Part shown: positions 10,601 to 20,206 of the stretch, in pieces
Numbering within the stretch: position 1 is the first letter of the stretch
How the letters are laid out: the number at the start of each line of letters is the position of its first letter
NCBI GenBank assembly: GCA_009602725.1
Contig: WELB01000029.1
Location: forward strand, 952,084-981,094
Source of the DNA: Spirogloea muscicola
Lineage: Eukaryota > Streptophyta > Zygnematophyceae > Spirogloeales > Spirogloeaceae
Reading direction: 5' to 3'
DNA length: 29,011 bases
Made by a program: the position numbers and the translations under genes
Notes under the pieces: generated by a model
Told to the model about the DNA's origin: nothing
What the model saw: the letters and a program-made list of their open reading frames with translations, nothing else
Database searches by the model: none

Positions 10601-12208
10601 CAATCTGACAACGGTGCAGACAAGACTCCTCCAGCTTGTGAATTCATCACAGCTCTGGGCAGAGACCATGTGCTAACGAATTTCTGGTCCAGCTGACTTC
10701 CTCTTTGTCAATTATTTGCAGGTCAAGAATTACGTGCTACTAGGAGATATCCACAAAAGCATCTCATTTCTGCAGTGGAAGGAGGATGGCGCACAGCTTC
10801 TGCTTCTTGCCAAAGATTTCTCGCCTTTGGATTGCTACGCTTCTGAATTTCTCATTGATGGACCCCAGCTCAGCCTTGTGGTCGCAGACCGCAATAAGAA
10901 TCTCAAGGTGGGGACTGGATGGGATTGGCACTGACATTCGTTCTTAAAGGAATGGAGCATTGTTGTGCAGTTGTAATTTACATTTATTCACTTGTTCATC
11001 AATCTCTTAAGTGACTTGAGTGCCTTGGAGAAGGCGCAACCCATACCAATGTTTGTTATCACAAAGGAGAAGGTTGTGCTGTCCCTCCTACACCATATAC
11101 ACAGTCTCGGGTCATGAAGTCGCAGAGGACATTAATATCACCCATAGAGATGACCCTCGGTAGCCTGGCTATCATGACAAGGACTGCCTCTGACGTCTGT
11201 GTTGCACTTACTTTCCGGTCCAGATTCTGGTTTATGCTCCGAAGAGCCTACAAAGTTGGAAAGGACAAAAGCTGCTGACTCGTGCGGAATTCCATGTTGG
11301 TGCTCACACCACGCGCTTCCTGCGGATACAATGCCCGTCGACCTCTCAAAGCACAACCCATGCTGCCCGATATGCACTACTTTTTGGTACCTTGGACGGG
11401 GGAGTTGCTGTGCTTGTATGTGCCAGCCAGCTTGTTAACCTCACCTGCCCCTTGCAGAACGTTGATAGTCTGTGTCTCACCAGAAGATTGCTGTCTGCAC
11501 GGGCGGCATTACCGCCTCCTTGTGCCCCAAAAATATCCTCATCTCTGTGCTACATCCTTCTGTTCCTGATTCTCAAGTAGCTGGGCAGCTGCTTCGTATT
11601 GCATGTGATGCTTGTTTTAGAGGTTACTGTGTGAAGGCTCAGGCCTTCACTTGGACTGCTGCAGGCGCCCATGGACGAGCTGGCATTCAGGCGCCTCCAA
11701 GCTCTCCAGAGAGTGTTGGTGGATGCTGTGCCCCACACGGCAGGCCTCAATCCTCAGGCCTTCAGGGAGTACCGCACAGGTGGCGAAGCGCATTCGCCAG
11801 GACCAGACAACATTGTGGACTGTGACCTGCTATTCCAGTCAGTACAGTTGCCCTTCCTACACTATGATATGCAAGAAAACAACTTGTTTCTCCAGGACAA
11901 AGCAAGCAACAAGCAGGCCACACGCCCTGCTATGTTTGGCAGTGATTGCAGTGCACGGGTCCCAAGCAAGCCACAGAGAGGCGCAGCTCAAGTCTTGTGT
12001 CAAGCTAACGCGCCGCGCACATGCATGAATCCAACAATGGCATGGTAAAGCCTTGCGTTGTGACAATTGCCTCCTGCTTGTGCCTGTACACAGGTATGAC
12101 ATGCTGGACTTTCAGGACCAGCTTAGACTAGCCACACAAATAGGTAGCAGCCGCTTGCAGATAACGGCCAGCCTGAGAGAGTTCGCCGCAAGCACAAGCT
12201 TCTTGTGA
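4651..12208 (+). CDS. CPSF160: Cleavage and polyadenylation specificity factor subunit 1 (CPSF160)
   Basis: This is the large scaffold of the nuclear CPSF complex. With WDR33/FY-type and CPSF30 subunits it helps recognise pre-mRNA 3'-end signals. Exons: 4651-4751, 4872-4924 (tentative), 5319-5451, 5552-5707, 5880-6157, 6273-6421, 6548-6822, 6943-7138, 7249-7530, 7650-7727, 7894-8278, 8404-9167, 9293-9358, 9526-9603, 9835-10050, 10165-10302, 10440-10613, 10722-10907, 11224-11415, 11665-11837, 12094-12208. Lengths sum to 1396 codons with the stop, close to plant CPSF160 (about 1440). Landmarks are MSYAGFRTLHAPTG at the start, KANVLEIYRL, the SLHYYEGDEW...LKRG block, YFFLGSRLGDSLL, SGHGKNG, the CPSF_A region (about residues 1030-1360, with VGTMCVQGEDV, LLGDIHKSI and FLIDG), and VDAVPHTAGLNP near the end. 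Intron 5708-5879 needs a GC donor. The start codon is well supported by family match. Confidence 0.96.
5148..5168 (+). repeat. CTCGCA hexamer microsatellite
   Basis: About three and a half tandem copies of a CTCGCA/GCACTC hexamer lie inside CPSF160 intron 2 (4925-5318 in the tentative model). The rest of this 394-base intron holds nothing else recognised. Confidence 0.7.
5708..5879 (+). other. Probable GC-AG intron in CPSF160
   Basis: The upstream exon must stop right after HALRT plus two bases and resume at SLHYYEGDEW to keep the family alignment and phase. No GT exists near that point. The fitting donor is GCAAGC at 5708-5713, and the acceptor is GACAG ending at 5879. The joined codon is ATC. 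GC-AG introns are a known minor class, so this is plausible but needs transcript evidence. Confidence 0.6.
10908..11223 (+). other. Long CPSF160 intron 18
   Basis: This 316-base interval lies between NLK and ILVYAPK. The donor is GTGGGG and the acceptor GGTCCAG. It is more AT-rich than the flanking exons, and I see no gene, RNA or repeat in it. Confidence 0.65.
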
Positions 12209-12555
12209 TCACGACAGTGTGAGGTGCACGAGCCCACAAAAGAAAACCCTCCCAAGCAAGCAGGCCAGGTGCCAAATACAGCAGTCCTGGCCGTGCACAG
12301 GCGGCAAGCTCGTCTCTCTCAAGTCTCAAACTTTGGCTGGAGTCTAAGCTCATGGACGGGCAAGCGGAACACGTGCCAACCTCGTTGGCACCACGGCAGG
12401 GGCGTCAGGTGGCTGCGACAGTGTTCCGCATCACAGGGGGAGGAGGGGAGGTGGGAGCTAAATAAGGAGGGCCAGGGAGGCAGCACGTGGTGGGTTGGCC
12501 ACGGGCTCCTGTGTGACTGCACTTGGAGGCTCGCGAAAGAGGCCTGGTCGCAGGG
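12209..12555. other. Convergent 3' intergenic region, CPSF160 and eIF1A
   Basis: Two genes end tail-to-tail 347 bases apart. No coding potential and no fragments of the repeat family were found. It presumably holds both 3' untranslated regions. I did not find a clear chlorophyte TGTAA polyadenylation signal for either gene. Confidence 0.6.
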
Positions 12556-12993
12556 TCAGATCCTGTCGATGTCCTCGTCCTCGAACTCGATGTAGTCGTC
12601 CTCGCCATCGCCCTCCTCGTCGTCCATGCCGCCGGCGATGCCCTCGTTGAGGCGCACGTTGTCGGGCAGCTCCCCATACGCCTTGAGCAGGCGGGCCTCG
12701 TCGGGCTGGAACTTGAGGATGACGTCGGCCTTGTCGTCCTGGTAGTCGCGCAGGCCGACGAGGATGATGTCGCCGCTGGCAATCCACACCTTCTTGTGCA
12801 TCTTGCCGCGGATGTGGCAGAGGCGCTTGGTGCCGTCGATGCAGAGCGCTTCGCAGCGGCCGTTGCCCAGCATGCGCAGCACCTGCGCGTACTCCTGCCC
12901 GTCCTCCTTGAACACCAGCTCCCGCTTCTCGTCCTCCGCCTCGTTCTTCCCGCGCTTCCGGTTCTTGCCTCCCTTGCCCTTGTTCTTCGGCAT
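12556..12993 (-). CDS. EIF1A: Translation initiation factor eIF1A
   Basis: eIF1A binds the 40S A site with eIF1 and promotes scanning and start-codon choice. The protein is 145 residues, matching the usual length (about 144). It has the basic N-terminal tail ([18 protein letters not shown]), then the S1-like OB fold (about 25-110) with [41 protein letters not shown] and [19 protein letters not shown]. The acidic C-terminal tail ends EDEDIDRI. It is intronless, unlike the intron-rich neighbours. The reading frame stays open upstream to about 13263, but the conserved MPKNKG start fixes the ATG at 12993-12991. The upstream 5' region contains an ambiguous base at 13084. Confidence 0.97.
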   Translation of the reverse strand: MPKNKGKGGKNRKRGKNEAEDEKRELVFKEDGQEYAQVLRMLGNGRCEALCIDGTKRLCHIRGKMHKKVWIASGDIILVGLRDYQDDKADVILKFQPDEARLLKAYGELPDNVRLNEGIAGGMDDEEGDGEDDYIEFEDEDIDRI

Positions 12994-13309
12994 GCTGCTG
13001 GCGCGGGCGCCGCCCTCGCCGGGGGTGGAGGGCTGCGCGGCGGGAGGCGGGGGGGCCTGGGGCCGCGACGGCAGAGGAGGCGGNGGCGGGGGTGGTGGCG
13101 GGCTAGCAGGGCTGGAGGCGGCGGGCGTGGGAGTGGGGAAGGAGCGGGAGGCGACGGCCGGCCAGTCGAGACGGCGCGACCGACGTGGGAGAAAGAAACG
13201 AGAGGCGCGCGGCGCGCAGGAAATGAGAAAGAAGGTGGCCCGAACACTGTCTGTCAGGAACACACCCGCGGGGACAGGAAGGAACAGCTATATCAAGTTA
13301 CGGCAAGGG
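12994..13309. promoter_or_regulatory. GC-rich 5' region of eIF1A
   Basis: This GC-rich interval directly precedes the eIF1A start and must contain its 5' untranslated region and core promoter. No TATA-like or other named element can be assigned by eye. Repeat fragments begin just beyond, from about 13310. Confidence 0.35.
13084..13084. other. Ambiguous base (N) upstream of eIF1A
   Basis: A single N sits in a very G-rich run 91 bases upstream of the eIF1A start codon. It may be an uncertain call or a collapsed gap, so local spacing should not be trusted. Confidence 0.9.
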
Positions 13310-13605
13310 CTGTGAGGACCCACGAGGGAGCACATACTAGCCTACACACATGCCCGCCTAATTGGAAGTGCTAGCCCATAGAGAAGAAAAGCAAGCGCGG
13401 CCAGATTGACTGGTGGCTGGGGGAGGCCAGCCCAAAAGAATGGACAAGGTCTGAAGGAGTCGGAGTGCTAAGGACTGAGACAGCAGTAAGCGAACTCTCA
13501 GTAACCTCTCGTCAGTAGATGCAAATCTGAATAGCTAGCAGGCGGAAAGACGTCGCCCTGACAGAAGCCGGAGGCCGCCGCCAGAGCGCAGAAGAGGGGC
13601 TGGCA
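13310..13605 (-). mobile_element. Retroelement 3' fragment with C-terminal peptide
   Basis: On the minus strand, about 13600-13513 encodes ALAAASGFCQGDVFPPASYS, then DLHLLTRGY-stop. The tail of the first type runs through AGTCCTTAGCACTCCGACTC (reverse strand) and TTTTGGGCTGGCC to the terminal GCAAGCGCGGCC box at 13391. A partial AAGGGCTGTGAGGACCC piece at 13303-13325 is probably another tail remnant. Confidence 0.65.
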
Positions 13606-14060
13606 AAGCCAGCCCAAAAAGAATGGACAATGTCCAAAGCCAAAGAAGTCTGATTCGGGGGCCTGAACAGACAAGTGAGCTCTTGGAAAAGGGGCCGAGG
13701 GCTGTGAAAGCCAGCCCGATTTTCCGATTTGACAAACCTTATACACTAAGCCGGAGCACCACCTCGTAGGAAAGACTCTTCCGCAGAGAAGGGGCACTCC
13801 CAATGGGGGCAAGGGCTGTGAAAAGCCTGCCCGAAAAAGAATTGACAAAGGTCCGAAGGGGCCAAATGATGGAGGGGCCTAAAAAGCGCTAAGCAGCTAC
13901 GAAGGGGCCTGAAGATAAATGAATGAACAAACACATTCTTTTTCTGGCCAGAATGAACAAACTTCGAAGGGGCTAGAGAGAAGTGGCTCTCCCAATGGGG
14001 GCAAGGGCTGTGAAACGCCAGCCCGAAAAGAAGTGAAAGGGGCCAGAGAAGCGTTAAGTA
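13590..14060 (-). mobile_element. Stacked retroelement tail fragments
   Basis: At least three tail units lie in succession on the minus strand, with hairpins at about 13600-13620 (GGGCTGGCAAAGCCAGCCC), 13690-13712, 13805-13838 and 14003-14030. The units at 13787-13870 and 13975-14045 share a CTCCCAATGGGGGCAAGGGC box and GAAGGGGCCA spacing. The unit at 13618-13645 has GAATGGACAATGTCCAAAGC. No coding part is attached except the piece to the left. Confidence 0.6.
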
Positions 14061-14725
14061 CACAGTGACTCAAGTGGCCACTGGGTGCTCACTGGGTGCC
14101 AGTGGGTGCTCAATATCCCCTGTTGAGCAGCCCCAGGTCAGACAAACAAATCCCCGGGTAGCAGGTCCCCTGTCTACAGCCAGAGCTGCAGCCAAAGCGC
14201 AACTGGCATGCAGATGCACTGCATGTGCCAGTGCCCACTGCAGCGGTACTGACAGGCGCATGCGATACACCTGGGCAAGAGAGCCTGCCGCGTTGATGTC
14301 TGCCTGCTCCCATTGATAACGTCAGGACACAGCGCACTAGCCGGTGCAGGAGCTCGAGCCACCGAGCCGGCCGAACGCCCCGTGGACGTCAATGGCAAGG
14401 GGGAAGAACTCGTCCTCTGTCAAAGGATCAGCATCATTTGCCTCCTTGCCTCGAGCGGCACTGGCGACTGCATGTTCTGCCTTAGAGGCAGATACATCGG
14501 GGTTGGCCCGATCGAACGCTTCAGTCGTTACCACATCCAGGAACCAGCGAGGGTCACCAGCCAGTGGGGTAGCCAGCAGGTCGACTTCCCGGGCGTACAC
14601 GCCGTTCGCCCTTCTGCTGCAGAGAGAAACAACAACAGCACAGGAAAGGCACGCGGTGCGCATGCAATGAGAGGGTGGCCGTCTCAAGTCGATACATTGC
14701 AGGAGGTCTGAGAGTGCATCCACGC
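14061..14725 (-). pseudogene. Degenerate retroelement copy with nuclease-like region
   Basis: The minus strand from about 14610 to 14345 reads ARE, VDLLATPLAG, then LDVVTTEAFDRANPD, KEANDADPLTEDE and FFPLAIDVHGAFGRL. After stops and frame breaks around 14340-14300, 14300-14070 gives a decayed C-terminal peptide (DINAAGSLAQVYRMRLSV). The order of an Asp-hydrophobic strand, then Lys, then PLAxDVHGA resembles the PD-(D/E)xK-like region that follows reverse transcriptase in some non-LTR elements. That family assignment is inference from pattern memory. In-frame stops show the copy is dead. Confidence 0.5.
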
Positions 14726-15090
14726 CGCCGGTCCGCTCGCACAAGTCTTCCGCATGCGCCTGGCCGTATCGCTTCAACGCTCCCTTGCCCACGCCGTCCA
14801 CACGCGAGCAGGCCGTGCTATGGCCGCCGCCTCTGGGTCTCGGCGGAGTGCCTCTTTCCCTGCAGCGAGCTACTCAGACCTGATGTTGCTCACTCGTGGG
14901 TACTGAGCTTCCCTTTTCATCGTTTCTGTGTTCTGCAGTGTTTTGTAGTGTAGTCCTTTTTCCGGCTCCTCTTTCTTTGGCTTCGGACATTGTCCATTCT
15001 TTTTTGGGCTGGCTTTTGCCAGCCCCTCTTCGCTATTGGCGTGCACTCCTTCGGACCTTGTCCCTTCTTCCTGTGTCCCTTCGCCTCCAA
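14726..15090 (+). mobile_element. Retroelement 3' fragment, recent copy
   Basis: Positions 14742-14906 encode VFRMRLAVSLQRSLAHAVHT, then RAGRAMAAASG and SFPAASYSDLMLLTRGY-stop. By eye this DNA differs at only about three positions from the reverse strand of 26142-26315, so the two copies are recent. The tail is of the second type (TTTGTAGTGTAGTCC, then the TTTTGGGCTGGCTTTTGCCAG hairpin at about 15000-15027). Confidence 0.7.
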
Positions 15091-15510
15091 AAGAAGCAAG
15101 CGCGGCCAGATTAACTGGTGGCTGGGAGAGGCCAGCCCAAAAGAATGGACAAGGTCTGAAGGAGTCGGAGTGCTAAGGACTGAGACAGCAGTAAGCGAAC
15201 TCTCAGTAACCTCTCGTCAGTAGATGCAAGTCTGAGTAGCTAGCAGGCAGAAAGACGTCGCCCTGACTCTACTCTAAGTTGTGACCACTCTTCTTGGTGG
15301 GGCTGGCCTGTCGTAGCCATCGGCCCCCTAGTGTTGCCGGGTGAGGACTTGCCATCCGCGGCGGCGCAAGCCTTGCCTAGGGCTCAAGCAAGAGAGTGAG
15401 CTCTTCCAAGGGGGCGGGGGCTGTGGAATGCCAGCCCTGTGAAGCTTGTTCATACTTTCTAGGCTGGCTTTTCCCAGCCCATGCCCCCCATCGGAATAGC
15501 CACTCCTTTT
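15091..15510. mobile_element. Retroelement tail fragments close to GDI start
   Basis: Positions 15096-15265 are a minus-strand first-type tail starting at the GCAAGCGCGGCC box, with the peptide remnant QGDVFLPASYSDLHLLTRGY-stop on the reverse strand. Positions 15391-15443 (AGTGAGCTCTTCC, then GGGGCTGTGGAATGCCAGCC) repeat the unit at 13674-13712. Positions 15450-15510 are a plus-strand hairpin piece (GGCTGGCTTTTCCCAGCCC). The interval 15266-15390 is not recognised. The patch ends about 150 bases before the GDI start codon. Confidence 0.6.
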
Positions 15511-15638
15511 TCCCAGCCCCCCACCCCGTTGGAAGAGCTCACCTCCCGGCCAACCCGGCGCCGTTGCCCCAACCGCCCCCCGGCCCCAGGCCCTGCGTTG
15601 GTGTTGGTGTGCCTCGCCCCTCGCTGCGCCGCCGCCGC

Positions 15639-15639
15639 N
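15639..15639. other. Ambiguous base (N) just upstream of GDI start
   Basis: One N lies in a GCC-repeat run 18 bases before the GDI ATG, within the presumed 5' untranslated region. It does not affect the coding sequence. Confidence 0.9.
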
Positions 15640-15656
15640 CTCGTGGCCGTCCCGCC

Positions 15657-18600
15657 ATGGACGAGGAGTACGACGTGATCGTGCTGGGCACAGGCCTCAA
15701 GGAATGCATCCTCAGCGGCCTCCTCTCCGTCGACGGCCTCAAGGTCCCTCTCCCGCCGTCGCCCCTTCCGCCTTCTGCCCCGCAGCGGCGCGCAGCACCA
15801 CGGTGCATCATGCTGCGCAACCCCTCCCCTGCCACCAGGTCCTGCACATGGACGTCAATGACTACTACGGAGGAGCGTCGGCCTCACTTACCCTCCCCCA
15901 GGTCCGCGCCTGGTCCGAGATTACCCCAGCCCCGTCCCTCACAATCCTAGCTTTGGCTCGCCACCGCTCGTTCTGCCAACCGAGGCAAGGGATCTCTTGC
16001 TCACGCCCCTTCACTGGTGCCCGGTTGGGCACCCTCCTCTGGCACCAGCTCTACAAAAAGTTCCGAGGCGAAGACAAGCCCCCCGCCAGTCTTGGCCCGG
16101 CACGAGACTACAACGTCGACATGGTGCCCAAGGTAGGACGGCGCATTGCAAGGTCCTGTCTCGTGTAGCCGGCATGAGCTGTGGAGGGCAGGATGGCAGA
16201 GCTGCACATGCTTTGCAAGCTCCAGGCACGGTGCCTGCCGTCTTAGTTGGGCAACTTGGCACCCCAAGCACTCCTGCCCCAGGGTAGCTCCAGAGCCAAG
16301 TCCAAGGCAGCGTTTCTGTAGACGACCTTCACTACTTCGGTAGTGCAGGAGTAGGCTCTGCTAGATTCTGCCGCAGGCTTTGTCGGCTTGTGCGATCATC
16401 AAGCAAACATTTGCACGCTTGAGCTGGTTTTATGTTGGATGCAGTTCATGATGGCCAACGGGCAGCTCGTGCGCGTGCTCATCCACACGGACGTAACCAA
16501 GTACCTGCAGTTCAAGGCTGTGGATGGCAGTTTTGTGTTCAAGCAGGGCAAGGTAGTCATGCCTGTCAAGCTGTCTATACCATGGCTGGCATGCGACCCG
16601 TATGGCAGAAGTGCCTTAAGAGTACACAAGCACTCGATCTTTGGCCCCTTACTTTCCCGTCGGTCTCAGGGGGATTGCTTAGGTGTCAGGCCCCTCAAGT
16701 CGTGTGTCCATGCGTTCTCAACAGGTGTACAAGGTGCCAGCCACTGACCTGGAAGCTCTCAAATCTCCTCTCTTGGGACTCTTTGAGAAGCGACGTGCTC
16801 GTTCCTTCTTCATCTTTGTGCAAGACTATGAGGAGAGCGACCTAAAGACGCACCAGGGCCTTGATCTCAACCGAGCTACTTCAAGGGAGGTTTTTGCGTA
16901 CGTGTCTATCTTTCTCATCTGTCGTTGCCAATGTGCGGCACCACATAGATACTTTAGTGCTTCACCATGTCTCCGGCAAGTCTGACTGGCCTCTTCTGAA
17001 GAGGGCAGTCGCCATCTGATGCCACTGCAATACAATTTGACTGACCTGCAAGGCAGCACTTGCAATTTGGCAGAAAATTTGGTTTGCAGCCCGATACCAC
17101 CGATTTCGTCGGACACGCTCTGGCGCTCTACAGGGATGATGCATACATGGATCAACCTGCAAAAGACATGGTTCTCAGAGTCAAGGTTGTGACATTATTG
17201 ATGACCCACCACAATTGATGCGTCTAGTGACGGCTTGCTCCAGCACGTAGAGGCAAGATGTAGCTTGCATGGTGACCGCAATCAGTGTCAGTGTGGTGAG
17301 CTCCTTGAAAATTTGTGAAAATGATAGCTTATCCTGTCCTGGAGCGTTGACTGAGGAGGCTTTTTGCAAATTGAAAACAGCTGTATGCGGAGTCGCTTGC
17401 CAGATTTGGTGGTGGATCTCCCTATATCTATCCTCTCTGGGGTTTGGGTGAACTTCCCCAGGTGAGCTCTCACAGTCCTCAGAAGTTGGCCCTGACGTGA
17501 CTAGCACTCAGGCTACAGTCACAGAGGAGTGCCCCTTGACAGCCAAAATACAGGGATTTGAATCCGTGTTTGCGCCATGAAAAAGTGCAGACAGCTACTT
17601 GTCACACCTGTGGGCTTAGATAAGGCAGTCTTGGTCGCTCAGAGGAACTTCAGCACAGGGCTTAGACTTTTGCTGCTCACATGAGCAACTTGCGCAGGCA
17701 TTTGCGCGATTGAGCGCCGTGTATGGAGGAACTTACATGCTCAACAAGCCAGGATGCAAGGTGCGTGCTCCGGCAGTCGCTACCTTGTACCTACAAGCAA
17801 GGACATCTGCCCAAGAATGGGTTCTGGGATATCTGTGGTGCTGCTGTCGATAGGTAGGCTTCAGGGGTAAAGATGGGTTGGTCCCTGCAAGCGGGCTCTT
17901 CTTGGCCATAACTCTCTTATAAGACTGACTCATGCAGCAGGTTGAGTTGGTCTTCTGTGCCAGGTCGAATATGACGAGACAGGGGCTGTACGAGGTGTCA
18001 CATCAGAGGGGGAGACGGCTCGAGCAAAGAAAGTGGTGTGTGACCCTACTTATCTACCCAACAAGGTATGTGGGCCGTTGCAAGGACTGACCTTGTGCTT
18101 TGCGTGGTGCTTTACTCTTCTTCTCCACACTGCCGCCACTTTGCAGCTTATCTTAGTTTCCCTGCAAAAGGGGGGGGGGGGGGGGGGGGAGGGGGGGGGG
18201 GGGGTGGTTGTGGAGTGCTGCATCATATTCTTCAAGGACTGAGTGCAGTTGCCATGACTCGGTTGCAGAGATCTGGTGATCAATTTGAGCATCAATTGAT
18301 GTCCACTGTGCAGGTGAAGGTGGTTGGGAAGGTTGTTCGCGCCATATGCATCATGAGTCATCCCATACCAAATACGGCAGAGTCGCACTCTGTCCAGATT
18401 ATACTTCCCCAGAAGCAGCTGGGCCGGAAGTCAGACATGTGCGCCCCCGTCAAGTGCTTGATGCAGTGACGTGGCTTGACGTATGTGCACTGTGTACGTC
18501 CGCACCTTGCCTCTTGCATTTGATGAAATGCTGACGCATCTGATAAGCAGTTGGAGTGACTGATTTGTCTGGCTATACCATTGCAGGTACGTTTTCTGCT

Positions 18601-19441
18601 GCTCATATTCGCACAACGTGGCGCCGAAGGGCAAGTTTATTGCCTTTGTGTCTGCAGAAGCAGAGACGGTGAGTTGAATGCAAGGCTCAGCCTTCTCTCA
18701 TGGACTTTTGAGGAGTGTCAATGCTGATGTGCAAATGTCAAAGGCAGATAGTTGCAGAACGTCTGTAGGTGTGCACCAGCTTCTGACAGTGCAGCACTTC
18801 ATACTCATGGTCATGCGAGCAAGAACTCCAAACAGGGAAGGGTCTGCACAGCCCTTGGTAGTAGCAGGTCTGTGCAGGCTTCGTCCAGGGGACTGACAAG
18901 TCTGGCCTGGCGTGCAGGACAATCCACAAGCTGAGTTGGCTCCTGGCATACAGCTTCTCGGGCCTGTGGATGAGATGTTTTTCGACTCCTATGACAGATT
19001 CGAACCTGTCAACGAGTCATCACTGGACAACTGCTTCATTTCAAAGGTTTCTCCTGAGTGGCGTGGCAGTGCTTCACGTCCAGAGTCTCTGTTGCCTGTT
19101 CGCTTGGACAAGGACAATGACAAGCAGCCCGCCTGATTATGCTCGGCTCTCATCCTGATTGTGCTGCTAGCGCCTTGGCTTTGCAGAGCTACGATCCCAC
19201 GACGCACTTTGAGACCACCGTGCAGGATGTCCTGGCCATGTACACACGCATCACGGGCAAGGCAAGAAGACATCATCCACCTAACTTGGCGGCAGCTGGC
19301 TCGTTCTGTCGAGGTCAGGGCTGCCAGTGCAATCTGATGAACAGCCTTTGGCCCTTGACAAGCTGTTGGCTGCGACTGTTGCTGCAGGTCCTGGATCTCA
19401 GCGAGAAGGACCTCACTGCTGCAAGTGCGTCCGACGAGTAA
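15657..19441 (+). CDS. GDI: Rab GDP dissociation inhibitor
   Basis: GDI extracts prenylated GDP-bound Rab GTPases from membranes and recycles them through the cytosol in vesicle traffic. Exons: 15657-15743, 15839-15901, 16049-16132, 16445-16552, 16725-16897, 17074-17185, 17381-17461, 17698-17760, 17964-18065, 18314-18438, 18587-18668, 18918-19046, 19187-19261, 19388-19441. The model gives 445 residues, the family's normal length. Conserved blocks occur in order: [20 protein letters not shown] (FAD-like GxG fold), [114 protein letters not shown] and [20 protein letters not shown]. All introns are GT-AG except the last, which fits only a GC donor. Intron 3 (16133-16444) holds nothing recognised. 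Confidence 0.97.
18170..18204 (+). repeat. Long poly-G tract in GDI intron 9
   Basis: About 34 G residues are broken only by one A at 18190, inside the intron 18066-18313. On the RNA strand this could form a G-quadruplex. Exact length in such runs is error-prone in sequencing. Confidence 0.9.
19262..19387 (+). other. Probable GC-AG intron in GDI
   Basis: The exon ends ITGK and the next begins VLDLSEKDL, exactly where plant GDI proteins are continuous. The base pair after AAG is GC (GCAAGA), matching the known AG|GCAAG consensus of GC-AG introns. The acceptor is GCTGCAG. No GT donor keeps both sequence and phase. Confidence 0.72.
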
Positions 19442-20206
19442 GAGCGTGGGCATCATAGAGACCTTGCTGCTCGGAGCTTTCTCTCCCCCTCTGGATGGCA
19501 GCTCACTTGGCTTTAGTGCGTGCAGCAGCCTTTCCGTCCCGCATTGTACATACACCGAGGTCCGTCGTCTTTGCAAGCTCTGGACGAAGACAACCACTGG
19601 GTCCCTGGCGGCATGCCTGTGTGCCAGTCGATCTCAGATGTGATGTGCAATGCTGAGCGGGCGGAAGGAGGCGAGCCGTTATGGCGAGGATGACCAGGGG
19701 GAGTGCAGCTCGGAGCCCGGCAGTGACCGGGCAGCCGGCCAGAGAGCGAGGGGGAGGGGAGGCGGCGGTGGCAGGGGAGGCTGAGCTGAGCAGCGCAGCT
19801 CGTGCAGAGGGGCTAGATCTGCAGGGCGGAGGCACGGCTGGAGGCTGGGGGGGGGGGCTTGATGCCCACGGGAGGAGCACATGCCGGCCGTCCGGGCAGG
19901 CCAGCAGGAAGTGGGAAGTGAGGAGCATCCCCGCGGGCGAGGAGGTGGCGAGCGACCTCCTCGTGAGCTCGCGAAGAGGGGGGGGCATGGGGTGTGCGTG
20001 TACCATGATACGGAGAGGGCCTGTGGCGCCAAGCACAGCGGCACGCACACGGGCGGGCAAGCCGTCTGCAGCCGCCGCCTGCCCGTGGCCCGGCGCCGCC
20101 CCGCCGCTGCACCAGCAAGGGCCTCGCCCTGCCGGCCCGATGCGCTCCTCCCCCGCCGCTGCGGCAGCCCGCGCCCCGCCGCTGCTGCCCCGGCGCCCCT
20201 CCTGAN
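19442..20206. other. Region between GDI and cyclin T
   Basis: This stretch holds the GDI 3' untranslated region and the GC-rich cyclin T 5' region. An ORF from 20140 (MRSSPAAAARAPPLLPRR) is in frame with cyclin T but meets a TGA at 20203-20205, right beside an N at 20206. On the minus strand at about 20050-19995 there is weak similarity to a retroelement tail at 27395-27445 (shared TGTGCTTGG and CAGGCCCT). Nothing else is recognised. Confidence 0.4.
20206..20206. other. Ambiguous base (N) at the 5' end of cyclin T
   Basis: The single N directly follows an in-frame TGA and precedes the conserved cyclin T sequence. If bases are missing or wrong here, the true start could be the ATG at 20140. 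Confidence 0.9.

Noticed and set aside
12994-13263. N-terminal extension of eIF1A to an upstream in-frame ATG
   Set aside because: It is Pro/Arg/Ser-rich with an N inside, and the conserved MPKNKG start matches the family's normal N-terminus.
12523-13374. Plus-strand 283-codon open frame opposite eIF1A
   Set aside because: It is antisense to a fully conserved eIF1A. The Leu/Val/Ala/Glu-rich composition is a GC-rich mirror artefact.
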